In this document: piece by piece, positions 27,097-35,420 of the stretch
Layout of the letters: every line of letters begins with the position of its first letter
Numbering within the stretch: the first letter of the stretch is position 1
NCBI GenBank assembly: GCA_963618055.1
Contig: CAVERI010000001.1
Coordinates: forward strand, 1 to 64,000
DNA length: 64,000 bases
Direction of reading: 5' to 3'
Source: SFHK01 sp963618055
GTDB lineage: Bacteria; Bacillota; Clostridia; Christensenellales; Aristaeellaceae
Notes under the pieces: model-generated
The model's input: the letters and a program-made list of their open reading frames with translations, nothing else
What the model was told of the DNA's origin: nothing
The model's database searches: none
Position numbers and translations under genes: made by a program

Positions 27097-27902
27097 ACGT
27101 ATTGATCACCGGCGCGGCGGGCGGCCTTGGGCGCGCCATGGCCGTGGAATGCGGAAAGCGCGGCTATAACCTGTTTCTGACCGACGTAAACGCGGACGGA
27201 CTTCGCCGGGTGCAGACCGGTCTGGAACGCCAGTTCGGCGCGACCGTATCGGCGCAGGCCTGCGACCTCACCGACCCTGCCAGCGTGGACGCGCTTCTGA
27301 ACGTGCTGGATTCGCACGATATTCCGTTCGACATGCTTTTGAATATCGCGGGCGTAGACTTCGAGGGCGGCTTCCTCTCCCGCGACCGGGAGCATGTCGT
27401 AAAAATCGTCAGTCTGAACGACGCGGGCACCCTGCGCATCACCCACGCGATTCTGGAACGCCGCCGGGAGGCAAAGCCATTCACCGCGGTCTTCGTGTCC
27501 AGTCTGGCTTCCATGTTTCCCATGCCGCTGAAGGCAACATACGCCGCGTCCAAGCGCTTCCTGCTGGATTTCGCCACGTCCCTGCGGCAGGAGCTTCGCG
27601 AGGAGCGCGTCAACGTGCTGGTGCTCTGCCCGGCCGGAATGGTCACGACGCAGGAGAACATCGACGCAATCCGCGCGCAGGGCTTCTGGGGCGACGTAAC
27701 CACGAACCCGCTGGAGGTCGTCGCAAGAAAAACCATCGATCGCGCGCTGGCCGGAAAGGCCTTCTATATTCCCGGCGCGCTGAATCGCATCCTGTCCGCA
27801 CTCGGAAGGGTTATCCCGCGCACGTGGATCGCGTCGATCGTGTATCGCCGCTGGAAATACGCACAGCGGAAATGGCTGAACCGCGCCTGCCCGTCGGATT
27901 GA
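27093..27902 (+). CDS. short-chain dehydrogenase/reductase
   Basis: 269 residues. The cofactor motif is TGAAGGLGRAMAVE, an Asp-containing strand 2 (LTDVNAD) suggests NAD(H) preference, and the active site is SSLASMFPMPLKATYAASK with Ser and YxxxK. It is translationally coupled to the preceding SDR (ATGA overlap). Two different SDRs in tandem suggest consecutive redox steps on one substrate, possibly lipid-like, but nothing in the context identifies it. Confidence 0.88.
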   Translation: MNVLITGAAGGLGRAMAVECGKRGYNLFLTDVNADGLRRVQTGLERQFGATVSAQACDLTDPASVDALLNVLDSHDIPFDMLLNIAGVDFEGGFLSRDREHVVKIVSLNDAGTLRITHAILERRREAKPFTAVFVSSLASMFPMPLKATYAASKRFLLDFATSLRQELREERVNVLVLCPAGMVTTQENIDAIRAQGFWGDVTTNPLEVVARKTIDRALAGKAFYIPGALNRILSALGRVIPRTWIASIVYRRWKYAQRKWLNRACPSD

Positions 27903-27916
27903 GCCGCGAAAGGCGT

Positions 27917-28534
27917 TCATTCCCTCTGAGCGGCCGCCATCCACATATGCTTGCGCGCGCCATACTTTTGCGTGCTGTCCCTTTGCAGCCGTGCGACGCG
28001 GAAGCCCGAAAGAAGCTCCTCCAGCGTCTCCCGCGAAAAGTAGCGCCGGGCGCAGCCTTGGGTCACGTAATAGCCTGCCTCAAGGCGCACATCCCCGGGT
28101 GCGGGCACGTATTCCTCCCGCGCGTTCACGCGCAGAAGCAGCCAGCCGCCCGGCGCAAGCACGCGGTGAAGCTCCGCGAAAATCTCCCGCGTTTTCCGCA
28201 TCGGAAAATAATGCAGGCACAGATCGGCAATAATCACTTCAAAAGAGCCATTCTCAAACGGCATCGGCTCCGTCAGGTCGAGCCGCGCTGTATCCGCGCC
28301 GGGATAGCGGCGCTTCAGGCGGTTCAGCGCCGCGTCCGAAAAATCGCAGGAAAGAACGCACGGACACGCGCTTCGCAGAAAGCCGGTGTCCGCGCCGTCG
28401 CCCGCGCCCAGCTCCAGCGCGTTTCCGGCGCGCGTCAACAAGTCCCGAAAGTCATCCAGCCAGCCGTCATAGCTCGCGTCCGCGTGCGCTCCGTCCGAAT
28501 AGAGCGCGTCCCAGTAGCCGCCTGCGTTTTCCAT
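27917..28534 (-). CDS. class I SAM-dependent methyltransferase
   Basis: About 205 residues from the ATG at 28534, which has an AGGGGAGG site. Motif I is ALELGAGDGADTGFL; the acidic residue after strand 2 is in CDFSDAAL; motif post-II/IV is VIIADLCLHYF. Domain order is that of methyltransferase-11/25 families acting on small molecules. It is convergent with the SDR genes only 14 bp away and not in their operon. Substrate unknown. Confidence 0.87.
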   Translation of the reverse strand: MENAGGYWDALYSDGAHADASYDGWLDDFRDLLTRAGNALELGAGDGADTGFLRSACPCVLSCDFSDAALNRLKRRYPGADTARLDLTEPMPFENGSFEVIIADLCLHYFPMRKTREIFAELHRVLAPGGWLLLRVNAREEYVPAPGDVRLEAGYYVTQGCARRYFSRETLEELLSGFRVARLQRDSTQKYGARKHMWMAAAQRE

Positions 28535-28702
28535 GCTGCCTCCCCTTCGCCGCTTTTTTGTTTCAGTATACACCCTTCCAATAAATCCTCCGCGTATTTC
28601 ACGAAATTTTTTCGCACAGTGGACGGAATCCCCGATTTGGTATCATGATTCTTAACATTGTTTCTGTAAAATATTGATGATTGTACACGAGGAGGCTGTT
28701 CA

Positions 28703-29113
28703 ATGAGCGCACACGTCGTTTTACAGAAATACATGCTTGAGGAATTGACCATTCATAACGAAATGCCCGGTAGTGCGGGCAAGGTCTTTCCGCCGAACCC
28801 GGAGATTCGCTTTCAGGTATTCAAGCAGTCGGAGGGCAAGCCCCTCTCCACGGAGTTAATGCTGGAAATCGGCAGCATGGACGACAATTCGCCCCTGTAC
28901 ATCAAGGTGAAAATGCACGGGCTGTTCGCCGTTCTCCCCCGCGGCGAGGACGATCGGGCGCTGAGCGACGCCGATTTCCACCGGCAGGCGCTGGTCATCC
29001 TGTTTAACTACGCCCGAACGCTGATTGCCGCCGCCACACAGCTGGGCGGCATGCCTCCATTCAACCTTCCCCCTATAAACCCGGACAACATCAACGTACA
29101 AAAGCAGGAATAA
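28703..29113 (+). CDS. SecB-like protein
   Basis: 136 residues. The C-terminal third (LVILFNYARTLIAAATQLGG then MPPFNLPPINP) closely matches the end of the SecB fold, where the family has a YAR-type helix followed by PP...L.P.N. The N-terminal part alternates beta-strand-like segments as in SecB. SecB chaperones keep preproteins unfolded for SecA, and SecB-like proteins also occur as toxin-antitoxin chaperones, but no toxin gene is adjacent here. It has a GAGGAGG site and is followed 13 bp later by an MFS permease gene. Confidence 0.65.
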   Translation: MSAHVVLQKYMLEELTIHNEMPGSAGKVFPPNPEIRFQVFKQSEGKPLSTELMLEIGSMDDNSPLYIKVKMHGLFAVLPRGEDDRALSDADFHRQALVILFNYARTLIAAATQLGGMPPFNLPPINPDNINVQKQE

Positions 29114-29126
29114 GGAGGCTGCACAC

Positions 29127-30635
29127 ATGGCACGGGAAAAGCGTTTTTCAAAGAAGGAATGGAGCTGGATCCTGTACGACTGGGCCAACTCCGTATACGC
29201 CACAAACATCATGGCGGCCATCTACCCCACCATCTTCGCGTCCACCATCCCGGGCGGCGACATTCGCTGGGGCTACGGCACGTCCATCGCCACGCTCATC
29301 GTCGCCATCCTCGCCCCGTTCCTCGGCGCGGTGGCCGACTATAAGGGCATGAAGAAAAAGCTGTTCACGCTGTTTGCCCTGCTTGGCATCGTTTTCACGC
29401 CGCTGATGGCCGCGCTGGGCAGCTGGAAACTGTGCCTTGTCGGCTATGTGATTTCACGCATCGGCTTTTCCGGCTCATGCCTGTTTTACGATTCCTTCCT
29501 GACCGACGTAACCACTGACGAGCGCATGGATCGCGTTTCCTCGTGGGGCTACGCCATGGGTTATATCGGCGGAAGCACCATTCCCTTCGTTCTTTCGATT
29601 GCCATGCTTCTCCTCTTTGATTACAACCGCTTCTCGCAGGTCTTCTCCGTGCTGATTGTGAGCGTGTGGTGGGCGGTATTCTCCATTCCGTTCTTCCGCA
29701 ATGTGAAGCAGGAGTATTATGTGGAGAAAACCGAGCCCGTCTCGCCCGCGCGCATCCTCCGAAACGTGATCGGCACGTTCAAGGAAATCTGCCTGCGCCG
29801 CGGCCTTCTGTTCTTCGTTATCGCGTATTTCTTCTATATCGACGGCGTGAACACCGTCATCTCCATTTCCACCGCCTACGGCTCGACGCTTGGCCTCGGC
29901 TCCACCGGCATGATTCTGGCGCTGCTCGTTACGCAGATTGTGGCCGTACCCTGCTCGATCTGGTTTGCGAAGCTCTCCGCGCGGTTCTCCGCGCGAAGGG
30001 CGCTGATGGGCGCCGTGATCATGTACGTGATTATTTGTCTCGTCGGCTTCTACATGGGCTTCTCGATGGAGCCCAGCCAGAACGCCTATGAGACCGCTAT
30101 CCACGCGGCCGCCCAGCCGTATGAAGCCGCCAACCCGGACAAGGCCGAAGCGCTGGAAAGCTACGTTACCCGCGCCAGCGCCGCGCTTTTGCGCGAAAAC
30201 GCGGAAGAGGAGCTTCGGCAGCTTGAATCCGAGTGCGCAGATCTTGCGCTCGACGGCATAGCCCTTTCCGACGCGCTTCTGAACGCATGGCGCGAAAACC
30301 CCGCGCTGGCGGAGGCCTACAGCGCCTGCATCCACGTTTCCACCATTCTGTTCTGGTGCATGGCCGTGCTCGTCGGAACGGTGCAGGGCGGCATTCAGGC
30401 GGTCTCGCGCTCGTACTTCGGCAAGCTCGTTCCCAAGGAGCGCTCCAACGAATTTTTCGGCTTCTTTGACATCTTCGGCAAGTGCGCCTGCGTCATCGGC
30501 CCGGCGCTCTACGCCGTGATCGCGGAGGCCAGCGGCCATTCCAGCTATGGCATCATCGGTATTGCCGCGCTGTTCTTCTTAGGCCTTATCACGCTGATTC
30601 TTGGCCGCAAGGATCTGGACGCTCTGGCAAAATAA
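29127..30635 (+). CDS. MFS transporter, UMF1/Atg22-like family
   Basis: 502 residues with about twelve membrane helices. The N-terminal signature WSWILYDWANSVYATNI is typical of the UMF1 (Vacuole effluxer Atg22-like) family, and MFS motif A appears as GAVADYKGMKKKLF. A hydrophilic insert of ~75 residues (about 325-400), rich in Ala and Glu, separates helices in the second half. Bacterial members are predicted amino-acid or small-metabolite exporters; the substrate is unknown. It ends at a strong terminator. Confidence 0.9.
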   Translation: MAREKRFSKKEWSWILYDWANSVYATNIMAAIYPTIFASTIPGGDIRWGYGTSIATLIVAILAPFLGAVADYKGMKKKLFTLFALLGIVFTPLMAALGSWKLCLVGYVISRIGFSGSCLFYDSFLTDVTTDERMDRVSSWGYAMGYIGGSTIPFVLSIAMLLLFDYNRFSQVFSVLIVSVWWAVFSIPFFRNVKQEYYVEKTEPVSPARILRNVIGTFKEICLRRGLLFFVIAYFFYIDGVNTVISISTAYGSTLGLGSTGMILALLVTQIVAVPCSIWFAKLSARFSARRALMGAVIMYVIICLVGFYMGFSMEPSQNAYETAIHAAAQPYEAANPDKAEALESYVTRASAALLRENAEEELRQLESECADLALDGIALSDALLNAWRENPALAEAYSACIHVSTILFWCMAVLVGTVQGGIQAVSRSYFGKLVPKERSNEFFGFFDIFGKCACVIGPALYAVIAEASGHSSYGIIGIAALFFLGLITLILGRKDLDALAK

Positions 30636-30652
30636 TTCTCCTTCACGCAGCA

Positions 30653-30684
30653 GACCGCGCGCGAGTTTTTCCTCGCGCGCGGTC
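30653..30684 (+). terminator. terminator after the MFS gene
   Basis: Perfect 13-bp stem GACCGCGCGCGAG / CTCGCGCGCGGTC with a 6-nt T-rich loop, 17 bp after the stop. It abuts the stop codon of the convergent gene at 30684. Confidence 0.85.
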
Positions 30685-30926
30685 TATTTGCTTTCCATTT
30701 TCTCCTGTTCCCTCGCCCGCACCTGCTCCGGGTCGTTCATCACCGGCAGACCCGCCGCCATCAGCGCGTATTTCCAGATGCGGAATCGCGCCTTGATGCG
30801 CGCCGCCTCCGGAACCTCGCCCACCTTCGGCGAACGCCCCAGCTCCCGCGCCCGCGCAAGCAGCGGCGCAAGAATCGCCCTGTCCTCGTTGGTCAGCGGC
30901 TGTCCGGGCTTCCAATGTCCGTTCAT
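30684..30926 (-). CDS. small protein with homing-endonuclease-associated-repeat-like sequence
   Basis: 80 residues, charged, no membrane segment. The stretch LARARELGRSPKVGEVPEAA followed by RIKARFRIWKYALMAAGLP matches the pattern of the HNH/homing endonuclease associated repeat (LGR.P...V....I...F..W..AL.AAGL), a small DNA-binding helical module. A GGGAG site precedes the ATG. Whether it binds DNA alone is unknown. A stand-alone repeat without nuclease is a plausible reading; a different helical fold is possible. Confidence 0.6.
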   Translation of the reverse strand: MNGHWKPGQPLTNEDRAILAPLLARARELGRSPKVGEVPEAARIKARFRIWKYALMAAGLPVMNDPEQVRAREQEKMESK

Positions 30927-31056
30927 GGCCGACTCCCTTCTAAAATCCCCATTTTCTTCTTCATTATAGCTGATTCCCGCGCGCTGTCAAGCGCTTTGCA
31001 GGGAATTCGGACGTATGGCATTTTCGTTCCGGCTCTGTTAATTCCTGTTTTTTCTC

Positions 31057-31084
31057 TTGACAGCCGCGCGAGTCTCCATATAAT
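31057..31084 (+). promoter_or_regulatory. promoter of the zinc-type ABC operon
   Basis: TTGACA (31057-31062), 16-bp spacer, TATAAT (31079-31084), about 68 bp before the first gene. I see no clear Zur or Fur palindrome. Confidence 0.75.
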
Positions 31085-31151
31085 AAAAGTCGTTTTCAGC
31101 CGCACGCGGAGCTTTGTCCGCAGCGAGGATGACAGAAGGGAGGCGGCCATC

Positions 31152-31448
31152 ATGCGCCGAAGCGTTCGAATTCTGACAGGACTTCTCTGCCTTCTGTTTG
31201 CCCTTGCTCTTTTGTCGTGCAGCGTGCTTGCGGTCGTCCATCCGCAGCACAAATGCACGGCGAAAAAATGCTGCGTCTGCGCGCTCCTTTCCGATTGGGC
31301 GCAGATTTTGCGCGGCATGGCGGCCGTGCTGCTGCTTTGGTACGCTCTGCGCCTCGCGGTGCGCGTGTTTTCCGCAGCCCTGTCTGCGCGGCTGAACGAC
31401 ACATCCGCCGTCACACCCGTCACCTTGAAGGTTAAGCTCTCGGATTAA
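31152..31448 (+). CDS. small Cys-rich membrane protein of a metal-uptake operon
   Basis: 98 residues from the ATG at 31152 (GGGAGG site). An N-terminal hydrophobic helix (ILTGLLCLLFALALLSCSVL) is followed by a His/Cys cluster (HPQHKCTAKKCCVCALL) facing outward and a second helix (AAVLLLWYALRLAVRVFSAAL). The Cys/His cluster placed between two membrane segments suggests metal sensing or handling. It is the first gene before a ZnuA-like binding protein. No named family recognised; the role is inferred from context. Confidence 0.65.
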   Translation: MRRSVRILTGLLCLLFALALLSCSVLAVVHPQHKCTAKKCCVCALLSDWAQILRGMAAVLLLWYALRLAVRVFSAALSARLNDTSAVTPVTLKVKLSD

Positions 31449-31560
31449 TTGCATCTTCACCGCGGGCGTTTTTTGCCCGTTATGGAATGGCCTTGCCGTT
31501 TTTTTTCGGGCAAGAGCCGTGTTTTGTCATACCCAAAACAACTGATTGAGGTGAAGATTT

Positions 31561-32517
31561 ATGAAAAAGCTCTTCGCGCTTTTCATCGCGATTGTATTTG
31601 CGTGTGCCCTTCTGCCTGCCTTCGGCGAGACCGCAGCGCCCCTGCGCATCGTATGCACTACCTTTCCCCAGTACGACTGGACGCGGCAGCTTCTCGGCAA
31701 CCGCGCGGACGAGGTTGAATTGACCCTGCTTCTTGACAACGGCATCGACCTGCACAACTATCAGCCCACGGCGGATGACATCATCAAAATTGCCCGCTGC
31801 GACCTGTTCGTCTATGTGGGCGGCGAATCGGATACATGGGTGGACGATCTGTTGGAAGCGTCCCCCAATTCGCACAGGAAGGCTCTCTCCATGCTGGCGT
31901 GCGTCGACGCGAAGGAGGAGGAAGCCGTCGAGGGCATGCAGGAGGAAGAGGACGAGGACGAGCACGAGCACGACGAAATCGAGTACGACGAGCACGTCTG
32001 GCTCTCCCTGCGCAACGCCGAAACGATCACCCGCGCCCTCTTGAACGCGCTGTGCGAAGCGGATCCCGCGCACGCGGAAACGTATCGCGCCAACGCGGAC
32101 GCATACCTTGCCCAGCTTGCCGAGCTGGACGCGCAATACTCCGACATGGTACGGCATGCCGCGCGCACCACGATTCTGTTCGCCGATCGCTTCCCGTTCC
32201 GCTATCTGGCCGACGATTACGGCCTGACCTACTACGCCGCGTTCGCGGGCTGCTCGGCAGAGACCGAGGCCAGCTTCAAAACCATTGCCTTCCTCGCGAA
32301 GAAGGTGGACGAGCTGCGCCTGCCCGTCGTGCTGACCATTGAGGGCGGCAAGCACGCGATTGCCGAAACAGTCGTCGCCAGCACGCAGGCGAAAAATCAG
32401 ACGATTCTCTCCATGAACTCCCTTCAGTCCATGACTGAAGCCGACGTGCAGCGCGGCGAAAGCTACCTTAGCGTCATGACCCAGAACCTCGCGATTCTCT
32501 CGCAGGCGCTCAACTGA
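31561..32517 (+). CDS. zinc/manganese-type ABC solute-binding protein (ZnuA-like)
   Basis: 318 residues of the cluster A-I family. The N-terminal signal (MKKLFALFIAIVFACALLPA) is followed by IVCTTFPQYDWTRQL and a metal ligand HNYQPTADDI. The acidic/His-rich loop EEEDEDEHEHDEIEYDEH is a hallmark of zinc-binding members. A second ligand region lies around HAARTTILFADRFPF, where some ZnuA proteins have His. VFAC is only a poor lipobox, so lipid anchoring is uncertain. It feeds the ATPase and permease encoded next. Confidence 0.92.
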   Translation: MKKLFALFIAIVFACALLPAFGETAAPLRIVCTTFPQYDWTRQLLGNRADEVELTLLLDNGIDLHNYQPTADDIIKIARCDLFVYVGGESDTWVDDLLEASPNSHRKALSMLACVDAKEEEAVEGMQEEEDEDEHEHDEIEYDEHVWLSLRNAETITRALLNALCEADPAHAETYRANADAYLAQLAELDAQYSDMVRHAARTTILFADRFPFRYLADDYGLTYYAAFAGCSAETEASFKTIAFLAKKVDELRLPVVLTIEGGKHAIAETVVASTQAKNQTILSMNSLQSMTEADVQRGESYLSVMTQNLAILSQALN

Positions 32518-32538
32518 TTGACAGGGAAGTGATCATTC

Positions 32539-33252
32539 ATGCAAATCATCTGCAAGAACATAGCCCTTGGATATGAAAATCACATCGTTTCGCAGAACAT
32601 CTCCTTTTCCGTGGCACGGGGCGAATACCTGTGCATCGTCGGCGAGAACGGCGCTGGGAAAAGCACGCTCATGAAGGCGATTCTGGGTCTTCACCCGCCC
32701 GTCTCGGGACAGCTTTCCTTTGGCGACGGCCTGAAGCCGAACGAAATCGGCTATCTGCCCCAGCAGACCAGCCTTCAGCGCGATTTTCCAGCTTCTGTTC
32801 AGGAGGTCGTGATCTCCGGCTGTCTGAACCGCTGCGGCCTGCGCCCGTTTTACAACCGCGCGGAGCGCGAGCTGGCGCACAGCCGCATGGAGCGGCTCGG
32901 CATCCTGCCCCTGCGCAATCGCTGCTACCGCGAGCTGTCCGGCGGCCAGCAGCAGCGCGTGCTTCTGGCGCGCGCCCTGTGCGCCACGCGCCGGCTTCTT
33001 CTGCTGGACGAGCCGGTTTCCGGCCTTGATCCCGCCGCGACGGCAGACATGTACGCCATCATCCGCCGGCTGAACCGCGAGGACGGCATCACCGTCGTGA
33101 TGATTTCCCACGACATTTCCTCCGCCGTGCGTGAGGCGGATCATATCCTGCATCTTTCCCACCGCCCGCTGTTCTTCGGAACCACGGAGGACTACCTGAA
33201 AAGCGACGTAGCCAAGGCGTTTCTGCGCGCGGAGGAGGGAATCACGGCATGA
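32539..33252 (+). CDS. metal ABC transporter ATP-binding protein (ZnuC-like)
   Basis: 237 residues. Walker A GENGAGKST, Q-loop YLPQQTS, ABC signature LSGGQQQRVLLARAL, Walker B LLLLDEPVSGLDP, H-loop MISHD. It supplies energy for the zinc-type transporter. It overlaps the permease start by 4 bp (ATGA). Confidence 0.95.
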   Translation: MQIICKNIALGYENHIVSQNISFSVARGEYLCIVGENGAGKSTLMKAILGLHPPVSGQLSFGDGLKPNEIGYLPQQTSLQRDFPASVQEVVISGCLNRCGLRPFYNRAERELAHSRMERLGILPLRNRCYRELSGGQQQRVLLARALCATRRLLLLDEPVSGLDPAATADMYAIIRRLNREDGITVVMISHDISSAVREADHILHLSHRPLFFGTTEDYLKSDVAKAFLRAEEGITA

Positions 33253-34097
33253 ACACCCTGAATACGCTGATCGAATACTTCCGGTTTCCCTTTGTGCGCT
33301 ACGCGCTGATCGCGGGCGTGCTGATCGCGCTGTGCTCGTCCCTGCTGGGCGTGACGCTGGTTTTGAAGCGCCTTTCGTTCATCGGCGACGGCCTGTCGCA
33401 CGTGGCCTTCGGTGCGATGGCCATTGCCACGGTGCTGAGCGTCTCAAACGACATGCTGATCGTCATGCCGATCACGATTGCAAGCGCCATCCTGCTCCTG
33501 CGCAAAAACGGCACGAAAAATGTGCGCGGCGACGCGGCGCTGGCCATGCTCTCCGTGGGCGCGCTGGCGCTTGGCTATCTGGTGCTCAACGTGTTTTCAA
33601 AATCGGCCAACCTGTCGGGCGACGTTTGCTCCACGCTGTTCGGCTCCACCTCCATCCTGACGCTGAAGCGCTACGAGGTGTGGCTGTGCGTGGGGATGTC
33701 CGCGCTGGTCGTGCTGCTGTTCACGCTCTTCTACAACAAAATTTTCGCCGTCACCTTCGACGAATCCTTCGCCACCGCCACGGGCACGCCGACCGGCCTG
33801 TACGACCTGCTGATCGCGGTTGTAACCGCCATTGTCATCGTGCTGTCCATGAATCTGGTCGGCTCTTTGCTCACATCGGCGCTGATCGTCTTCCCCACAC
33901 TCTCCGCCATGCGCGTGTTCAAAAGCTATAAGCGCGTGGTGCTGTGCGCCGCCGCGCTGTCCGTGCTGTGCGCCGTGGGCGGCATCCTGTTTTCCATTCT
34001 CGCGTCCACGCCGGTCGGCGCGACCATCGTGGCCGCAGATCTGCTCGCATTCCTCATTTTCTCCGTCATTGGACGACTGAAAGGAAAAAGACCATGA
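33249..34097 (+). CDS. metal ABC transporter permease (ZnuB-like)
   Basis: 282 residues, highly hydrophobic with about eight membrane helices, of the ABC-3 permease family (GVTLVLKRLSFIGDGLSHVAF and NLVGSLLTSALIVFPTLSAM are diagnostic). It forms the channel of the zinc-type importer. It is coupled by 4-bp overlaps to both the ATPase before and the lipoprotein after it. Confidence 0.95.
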   Translation: MNTLNTLIEYFRFPFVRYALIAGVLIALCSSLLGVTLVLKRLSFIGDGLSHVAFGAMAIATVLSVSNDMLIVMPITIASAILLLRKNGTKNVRGDAALAMLSVGALALGYLVLNVFSKSANLSGDVCSTLFGSTSILTLKRYEVWLCVGMSALVVLLFTLFYNKIFAVTFDESFATATGTPTGLYDLLIAVVTAIVIVLSMNLVGSLLTSALIVFPTLSAMRVFKSYKRVVLCAAALSVLCAVGGILFSILASTPVGATIVAADLLAFLIFSVIGRLKGKRP

Positions 34098-34528
34098 AAA
34101 AATATCTATCAATTTTGCTTTGCTTCCTCTGCTTGCTCCTGACCGCCTGCGGCTCAACCTCGGATTCGGACGCGGCAGGCGACGCTTCCCCTTCCGAAAC
34201 CGACCTGACGACCATGAGCACCACCATGGCCTATTCCTACATGCAGAATCTCGCCATCTCTCCCGACCAGTTTCTCGGCCAGCGCTTTCGGATTCGCGGA
34301 ACCTACGACGAGCAGTTCTGGGATGTGACGGGGCTTACCTACCATTATATCGTCGTGACGGATGTAAGCTCCTGCTGCGTACAGGGGCTGGAATTTGTGC
34401 TGGCGGATGAAAGCGCCGTTTATCCGCAGGTTGGCGAGGAATTTGAAATCAGCGGCATTCTAAGCACCTATGTTGAGGATGAAACGCTCTACGTTCAAAT
34501 AACCGCCGACCAATATCAGCGTTTTTAA
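34094..34528 (+). CDS. small lipoprotein of the zinc ABC operon
   Basis: 144 residues. The signal peptide has a clear lipobox (LLLTACGSTSD), so this is a membrane-anchored extracellular protein. The C-terminal ~90 residues are beta-rich (FLGQRFRIRGTYDEQF, FEISGILSTYV) and resemble an OB-fold, with a vicinal Cys pair (SSCCVQGLEFVL) that could bind metal. Translational coupling to the permease (ATGA) ties it to zinc uptake. Function not known; an accessory metal-binding or sensing role is inference. Confidence 0.75.
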   Translation: MKKYLSILLCFLCLLLTACGSTSDSDAAGDASPSETDLTTMSTTMAYSYMQNLAISPDQFLGQRFRIRGTYDEQFWDVTGLTYHYIVVTDVSSCCVQGLEFVLADESAVYPQVGEEFEISGILSTYVEDETLYVQITADQYQRF

Positions 34529-34561
34529 CGCATTCATAGCCAAAGCCATTCATTTCTTTGC

Positions 34562-34567
34562 TATAAT
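34562..34567 (+). promoter_or_regulatory. extended -10 promoter for the DUF975 gene
   Basis: TGC TATAAT extended -10, 41 bp before the ATG at 34609. The -35 region is poor. Confidence 0.5.
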
Positions 34568-34608
34568 GAATACATTCTATGGATGCAAATCCATCTGGAG
34601 GAGATTTT

Positions 34609-35358
34609 ATGTATCGGTCGTCGAATTTCCGTTCCATCGCGCGCAAATCGCTCAAGGGCTTCTGGGGGCTCAGCATCGGCGTGACGCTGGTTGCTGGTCT
34701 CTTGGGCGGCACGTCCGGCGGATCTTCCTTCACCTACAACCTTCGGTTGTTTACCGACCGCTCATCCGGTTCCGAGAGAGCCTACTTCTCAAGAGACCTC
34801 GACGCGCTGTTTTCGTCGCCCACGTTCGTCGCCATCTTCACAACGGCTGCGGTTGTCTTCGGCATTCTTTCCCTGCTTTACCTGCTGATTGGCGGCGCGG
34901 TGGAGCTGGGCTTGAACCGCTACGCGCTCGACCTCGTCACCCGCCAGAGCACGCCCCGCTTTGATACCCTGTTTTCCCGCTTCTCCATCTGGGGCAGGGC
35001 GTTCGGCCTGCGCTTTATGACCTCGCTGTTCGTCACCCTTTGGTCGCTGCTGTTCATCATTCCCGGCATCATTGCGAGCTACCGCTACGCGCTCGCGCCC
35101 TACCTGATGACGGAAAACCCGGAAATTGGCGTCATGGAAGCCATTTCCCGCTCAAAGGAGCTGATGCGCGGCAATAAGGCTCGTCTTTTCTGCCTGCAAT
35201 TCAGCTTTCTTGGCTGGATACTCCTATGCATACTTACCCTTGGCATCGGCTCCCTGTGGCTCTCTCCCTACATGAAGGCCGCCGAAGCCGCGTTCTATCT
35301 GGACGTCACGGGTCGCGCGAACGACATGCCGCTCCCGGACGAAAGCGCCGAAGCCTGA
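34609..35358 (+). CDS. DUF975 family membrane protein
   Basis: 249 residues from the ATG at 34609 (GGAGGAG site). The N-terminal ARKSLKGFWGLSIGVTLVAGLLGG is the DUF975 hallmark, and about six membrane segments follow, with SYRYALAPYLMTENPEIGVMEAI and SKELMRGNKARLFCLQFSF in the C-terminal half. This family of bacterial integral membrane proteins has no established function. It is monocistronic between its own promoter and terminator. Confidence 0.9.
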   Translation: MYRSSNFRSIARKSLKGFWGLSIGVTLVAGLLGGTSGGSSFTYNLRLFTDRSSGSERAYFSRDLDALFSSPTFVAIFTTAAVVFGILSLLYLLIGGAVELGLNRYALDLVTRQSTPRFDTLFSRFSIWGRAFGLRFMTSLFVTLWSLLFIIPGIIASYRYALAPYLMTENPEIGVMEAISRSKELMRGNKARLFCLQFSFLGWILLCILTLGIGSLWLSPYMKAAEAAFYLDVTGRANDMPLPDESAEA

Positions 35359-35376
35359 TTTCCCATCCTCCGAAAA

Positions 35377-35413
35377 ACGGAGACGGCCGGGATCCTTCCC
35401 ATGCCGTCTCCGT
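35377..35413. terminator. bidirectional terminator
   Basis: 11-bp stem ACGGAGACGGC / GCCGTCTCCGT with a 15-nt loop and six T on the plus strand, AAAA upstream giving T's on the minus strand. It ends the DUF975 transcript and the convergent amino-acid transporter operon. Confidence 0.85.
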
Positions 35414-35420
35414 TTTTTGC

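Noticed and set aside
28574..28702. Promoters for the methyltransferase and the SecB-like gene
   Set aside because: Several -10-like hexamers (TATACT, TAAAAT) occur but none has an acceptable -35, so none is called.
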